A stretch of DNA of 64,000 bases, from assembly GCA_963790875.1 (NCBI GenBank), contig CAWBQT010000003.1:1426001-1490000 (forward strand), read 5' to 3'. The stretch's first letter is position 1, and the number at the start of each line of letters is the position of its first letter. The notes under the pieces are model-generated. The model did not search any database and had not been told where the DNA came from. It saw only the letters and a list, made by a program, of their open reading frames with translations. Positions 60,662 through 64,000 of this stretch are shown here, piece by piece. The stretch is from AP-15 sp963790875. GTDB taxonomy: Bacteria > Pseudomonadota > Alphaproteobacteria > ATCC43930 > CGMCC-115725. A program made the position numbers and the translations under genes.

Positions 60662-61846
60662 ATGCGACATAGAGGACCCGAGATACGCACGGCGGCGGGC
60701 GGAAATGGGCACTGGCAAAGCCAACGGGTCGGCGGTGCAGTCGTTGCGCTGCTGTTGTCGTTTATCGGCGCCAACGCCCAGACGCCGTTTGTCCCGAACG
60801 ATATCGTCACGTCGACGGTGCCGGCGAACGGCGATCTCAATCCCTATGGGGTCGCGTTCGTGCCTCCCGGCTTCCCGACCGGCGCAAAGCTCGCCCCTTC
60901 CCATATTTTGGTGTCGAATTTCAACAACTCGAAGAATTTGCAGGGCACCGGCACGACGATCGTCCAGATCAGGCCGAACGGATCGATCACGCCCGGGCCC
61001 AATTCCAGCGGCGTCGGGACGGCCGTCGAATTCTTCAAGTCGTCGGCCAATCCCGGCCTCAACACCGGCCTCAACGTTTTGTCGGAAGGTTTTGTCCTGG
61101 TCTGCAGCCTGCCGTCAAAGAACGGCCTTTACGCGACCCGTAAGCCGGGGGCGTTGCTGGTCCTCGATGGCAACGGCACCTTGAAGAACACGTTAGCCGG
61201 CAATGGAACGCTCCTCGATGGTCCATGGGACATGACCGTTTTCGACCAGGGCAACGGCACGATTCTCACTTTCATCTCGAATGTCGGGAATGTCCATGAC
61301 GGCTTTGTGTTGCGCCTCGATTTGACGATATCGACCAACGTGACGTTGACAAAAAGCACTGTCATCGCGAACGGATATACGGTCGAGCCAAATCCTGCGG
61401 CCTTTGTGTTCGGTCCAACCGGTCTCGTTTACGACGCTGCCAGCGACGTGCTCTACGTCGCCTCGACCGCCGATAATGCCGTCTATGCGGTCGCTAATGC
61501 CAGCACGCTGACCGGCCCGCATGGGAAGGGCACGCCGATCTTCGCTGATAAAAAAGTGCTGCGGGGGCCGCTCGGCATGGTGCAGGCGCCAAACGGCGAT
61601 CTCATCGTCGCCAATGGTGACGGCGTCAACGGCAATACCGCCTTTCCGAGCGAATATGTCGAGTTCAGCAAGACCGGCAAGTTCGTCAGCGAGTTCGACA
61701 TCGACGAAAACCAGGGCGGCGCGTTCGGCATCGCCGTCGGCACCGGGCCCAACGGTGAACCGCGGCTCGCTGTCGTCGACGACAACGTGCCCGATTTCAC
61801 GATCTTCACCGGCTTGCCGCCGACCATCAGCGGCGTCAACCGGTAG
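60662..61846 (+). CDS. Exported beta-propeller-like protein of unknown function
   Basis: 394 residues from ATG 60662, preceded by AGGAGGGAAGAGC. Signal peptide about 25-40 (AVVALLLSFIGANAQ). The mature part repeats strands such as PYGVAFVPPGFP, GPWDMTVFDQGNG, GPTGLVYDAASDVLYVASTADNAVY and GPLGMVQAPNGDLIVANGDG, a NHL/SMP-30-like propeller pattern. Acts outside the inner membrane; partner unknown. Stands 230 bases before the peptide-binding protein. Confidence 0.8.
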   Translation: MRHRGPEIRTAAGGNGHWQSQRVGGAVVALLLSFIGANAQTPFVPNDIVTSTVPANGDLNPYGVAFVPPGFPTGAKLAPSHILVSNFNNSKNLQGTGTTIVQIRPNGSITPGPNSSGVGTAVEFFKSSANPGLNTGLNVLSEGFVLVCSLPSKNGLYATRKPGALLVLDGNGTLKNTLAGNGTLLDGPWDMTVFDQGNGTILTFISNVGNVHDGFVLRLDLTISTNVTLTKSTVIANGYTVEPNPAAFVFGPTGLVYDAASDVLYVASTADNAVYAVANASTLTGPHGKGTPIFADKKVLRGPLGMVQAPNGDLIVANGDGVNGNTAFPSEYVEFSKTGKFVSEFDIDENQGGAFGIAVGTGPNGEPRLAVVDDNVPDFTIFTGLPPTISGVNR

Positions 61847-61857
61847 TCCCGCACCGC

Positions 61858-61885
61858 GGAGCTCCCGCGACCGGCGCGGGGCTCC
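61858..61885 (+). terminator. Stem-loop after the propeller gene, possible terminator
   Basis: GGAGCTCCCGCG...CGCGGGGCTCC forms a strong 11-bp imperfect stem 10 bases after the stop codon. No T-run follows, so Rho-independent termination is doubtful. Confidence 0.3.
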
Positions 61886-62075
61886 GATTCCCGCGATCGA
61901 GTTGCCGCCGCCGGTCGGCCGCCGCCCGGATCGCTGCATTGCTCTGGTGTCGGCCGCGCGCCATCCTCCGCCGTCTTTATGGGATGGATCGAACGCGGCG
62001 ACGATCGAACCACCCCGTGGCATCGAACTTGCTTATAATCGCTATCCCCGCTCGTCGGCGGCGGAGGAGCAGCAC

Positions 62076-63872
62076 ATGAACGAAACCGAGTTGCGGGGCC
62101 TCATCAAAGCGGTGCAGGCTGGGCGTTTGACGCGGCGCGGCCTTCTGCATCGGCTGACCGCGCTTGGCCTCGCGGCACCGCTCGCCGGCCTCGTTCTGGC
62201 GCGTGCCGGCGTTGCCCAGCCGGCGCCGACGGTCGCCTACGAGCCGAAGAGGGCCGGCGGGGGCGGACCGCTCAAGACGCTGTTTTGGCAGGGCGCCACC
62301 CTGCTCAACCCGCATTTCGCGGTCGGCGTCAAGGATCAGGAGGGCTCGCGCATCTTTTACGAACCGTTGGCCCGATGGGATCCGGACGGCAATCTCGTGC
62401 CGGTGCTGGCCGCCGAGATCCCGGATGCGAAAAATGGCGGGGTCGCGGCGGACGGCAAATCGGTTACCTGGAAACTCAAACCGGATGTGAAGTGGCACGA
62501 CGGCCGGCCGTTCACTGCCGACGATGTCGTATTCAACGGGCAATACGCCGCTGACCCGGCGACGGCAGCGACGACGATCGGCAGCTACGAGGATGTGCGG
62601 GTCGAGAAAATCGATCCGTTGACGGTGCGGCTGCATTTCGCGAAACCGACGCCGTTCTGGGCGGATCCGTTTGTCGGCATTCGCGGCATGATCATCCCGA
62701 AGCATCTCTTCGAGGCCTATAAGGACGGCAATTCGCGCGACGCGCCGGCCAATCTGAAACCGGTCGGCACCGGGCCCTATCGCTTTGTCGACTTCAAACC
62801 GGGCGATCTTGTCAAAGGTGAACGCAACCCGTTCTACCACGAGCGAAACCGCCCCTATTTCGACACGATCGAAATGAAGGGCGGCGGCGACGCGGTATCG
62901 GCGGCCCGCGCCGTCATCGAGACTGGCGAATATGATTACGCGTGGAACCTGCAGGTCGAGGACGAGATCCTGCGCAAGCTTGAACAAGCCGGGGGGGCCC
63001 GCGGCCGCGTCGTCATCGTCGCCGGCGGCGCCGTCGAGCATATGCAGCTCAACAGCACCGATCCGTGGACCGAGGTCGACGGCGAGCGCTCGAGCGTAAA
63101 GACAAAGAATCCGCTGCTGAGCGACCCGGCCGTGCGGCGGGCGCTCGCCATACTCGTCGACCGCGATGCGGTGCACCAATACATTTACGGGCGAACCGGC
63201 ATCGCCACCGGCAATTTCATCAACAACCCGCCGCGCTTCTGTTCGCAAAAGACCCGGTGGGAATTCAATATCGCCAAGGCGAACGCGGTGCTGGATGCGG
63301 GCGGTTGGCAGCGCGGCGCCGACGGCGTCCGCGCCAAGGGCGGGAAGCGACTGAAGCTCGTTTTTCAGACCTCGATCAATGCGCCGCGCCAGGAGACCCA
63401 GGCGATCGTCAAGCAGGCCTGCGAAAAGGCCGGCATCGCGGTCGAGCTCAAAGCGATCGTCGCCTCGGTCTACTTCTCTTCGGACGTCGCCAACCCCGAC
63501 ACCGTCCGGCATTTCGATGCCGACCTGCAGATGTACACGGTCAACATGGACGCCCCGGATCCGCAGAATTTCATGCGCCAGTTCGTGTCCTGGGAAATCG
63601 CCCAGAAGGCCAACAAATGGCAGGGGTTGAACCCCTCGCGCTGGCACAGCGAGGCGTATGACAAGGCGTTCCGCATGGCGGAGAACGAGCTCGATCCGGT
63701 CAGGCGTGCCGCGTTGTTCATCGCGATGAACGATATGGTGGTCGGCGATCACGTCGTGATCCCGCTCGTTTACCGGCCGGCAGTCAACGGTCTGGTCAAA
63801 AATCTCAGCGCGACATTAAGTGGCTGGGACAACGTCTTTTCCAATCTGAAAGACTGGTATCGCGCGGCATGA
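62076..63872 (+). CDS. Peptide/nickel-type ABC transporter substrate-binding protein (SBP family 5)
   Basis: 598 residues from ATG 62076 (GGAGGAGCAGC upstream). Tat-like leader LTRRGLLHRLTALGLAAPLA (about 15-34). Family-5 signatures: SRIFYEPLARWDPDGNLVPVLA, KSVTWKLKPDVKWHDGRPFTADDVVF, GTGPYRFVDF and DPAVRRALAILVDRDAV. Delivers a peptide or other solute to the permease that begins at 63941. Confidence 0.93.
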   Translation: MNETELRGLIKAVQAGRLTRRGLLHRLTALGLAAPLAGLVLARAGVAQPAPTVAYEPKRAGGGGPLKTLFWQGATLLNPHFAVGVKDQEGSRIFYEPLARWDPDGNLVPVLAAEIPDAKNGGVAADGKSVTWKLKPDVKWHDGRPFTADDVVFNGQYAADPATAATTIGSYEDVRVEKIDPLTVRLHFAKPTPFWADPFVGIRGMIIPKHLFEAYKDGNSRDAPANLKPVGTGPYRFVDFKPGDLVKGERNPFYHERNRPYFDTIEMKGGGDAVSAARAVIETGEYDYAWNLQVEDEILRKLEQAGGARGRVVIVAGGAVEHMQLNSTDPWTEVDGERSSVKTKNPLLSDPAVRRALAILVDRDAVHQYIYGRTGIATGNFINNPPRFCSQKTRWEFNIAKANAVLDAGGWQRGADGVRAKGGKRLKLVFQTSINAPRQETQAIVKQACEKAGIAVELKAIVASVYFSSDVANPDTVRHFDADLQMYTVNMDAPDPQNFMRQFVSWEIAQKANKWQGLNPSRWHSEAYDKAFRMAENELDPVRRAALFIAMNDMVVGDHVVIPLVYRPAVNGLVKNLSATLSGWDNVFSNLKDWYRAA

Positions 63873-63940
63873 CGGCCAAACGATGCCGCTCGCCCACTCC
63901 TCCGCCGCCGGGCAGAGGGCCCGGCTGAGGCGGCCGGTCG

Positions 63941-64000
63941 ATGGGGCGTTATCTTTTCCGGCGCCTCCTGATCGCGGTTCCGAGCCTGCTCGGCATCAGT
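63941..64000 (+). CDS. ABC transporter permease (DppB type), N-terminus only
   Basis: ATG 63941 opens MGRYLFRRLLIAVPSLLGIS, the usual first helix of DppB/OppB permeases, and runs off the window. It starts 69 bases after the binding protein, in the same operon. Confidence 0.8.
   Translation, partial: MGRYLFRRLLIAVPSLLGIS

Noticed and set aside
61977..63752. 591-codon open frame on the minus strand opposite the peptide-binding protein
   Set aside because: Antisense shadow in GC-rich DNA. The plus-strand gene has family motifs throughout; this one has none and is rich in Arg, Asp and Gly.

Overview
The window is GC-rich DNA from one bacterium, most likely an alphaproteobacterium of the Rhodospirillales or Acetobacteraceae type. 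This rests on the serC-serA-hisZ-purA order, an IscR / twin cysteine desulfurase / IscA / ferredoxin / MnmA cluster ending at an elongator tRNA-Met, coxLSM-type molybdenum hydroxylase genes, and orphan terminase genes with a DUF5681 partner. No rRNA gene or CRISPR array was seen.

Layout. 0-2.7 kb: tail of a molybdenum hydroxylase large subunit, a solitary rutA, transposon debris and a universal stress protein. 3.0-5.6 kb: a minus-strand cluster of HiPIP, an outer-membrane heme-porin fusion resembling Cyc2, and a diheme c4-type cytochrome. Together these look like an extracellular electron-uptake or Fe(II)-oxidation chain. 6-13.7 kb: TPR protein, flavin monooxygenase, a complete IS1182-type element next to an MntA/HepT toxin-antitoxin pair, a nucleosidase and a broken epimerase. 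14.3-20.6 kb: broken repeat protein, a zinc/manganese ABC importer, a cyclase-family enzyme and a sugar-type binding protein. 21-24.5 kb: acyl-CoA synthetase and a deleted IS91-type element with a REP palindrome at the junction. 24.5-29.9 kb: a graveyard of catabolic genes (binding protein, luciferase-like and FAD monooxygenases, AraC regulator), each with several frameshifts or stops. 30-32.8 kb: two tandem binding-protein-like genes and a frameshifted SDR. 33.3-36 kb: an AT-richer island with a two-TM protein, a TIR-domain protein, HEAT repeats and a PIN-like nuclease, a candidate defence locus. 36.4-42 kb: luciferase-like oxidoreductase, an IS-scarred gap and a complete molybdenum hydroxylase operon. 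42.4-47.6 kb: integrase stub, MASE4 hybrid histidine kinase and the terminase pair. 48-60.4 kb: intact housekeeping block (serine, histidine, purine, cysteine, Fe-S cluster and tRNA thiolation genes). 60.6 kb to the end: exported beta-propeller-like protein and the start of a peptide ABC transporter operon.

The housekeeping genes are open and tightly packed, while accessory genes carry many single-base frameshifts and nonsense codons. That contrast suggests real decay of imported or dispensable genes, but uncorrected assembly errors could explain some indels. TAG is the normal stop of several intact genes here, so the in-frame TAG codons in the c4 cytochrome and in the TIR locus are more likely lesions than evidence of recoding.
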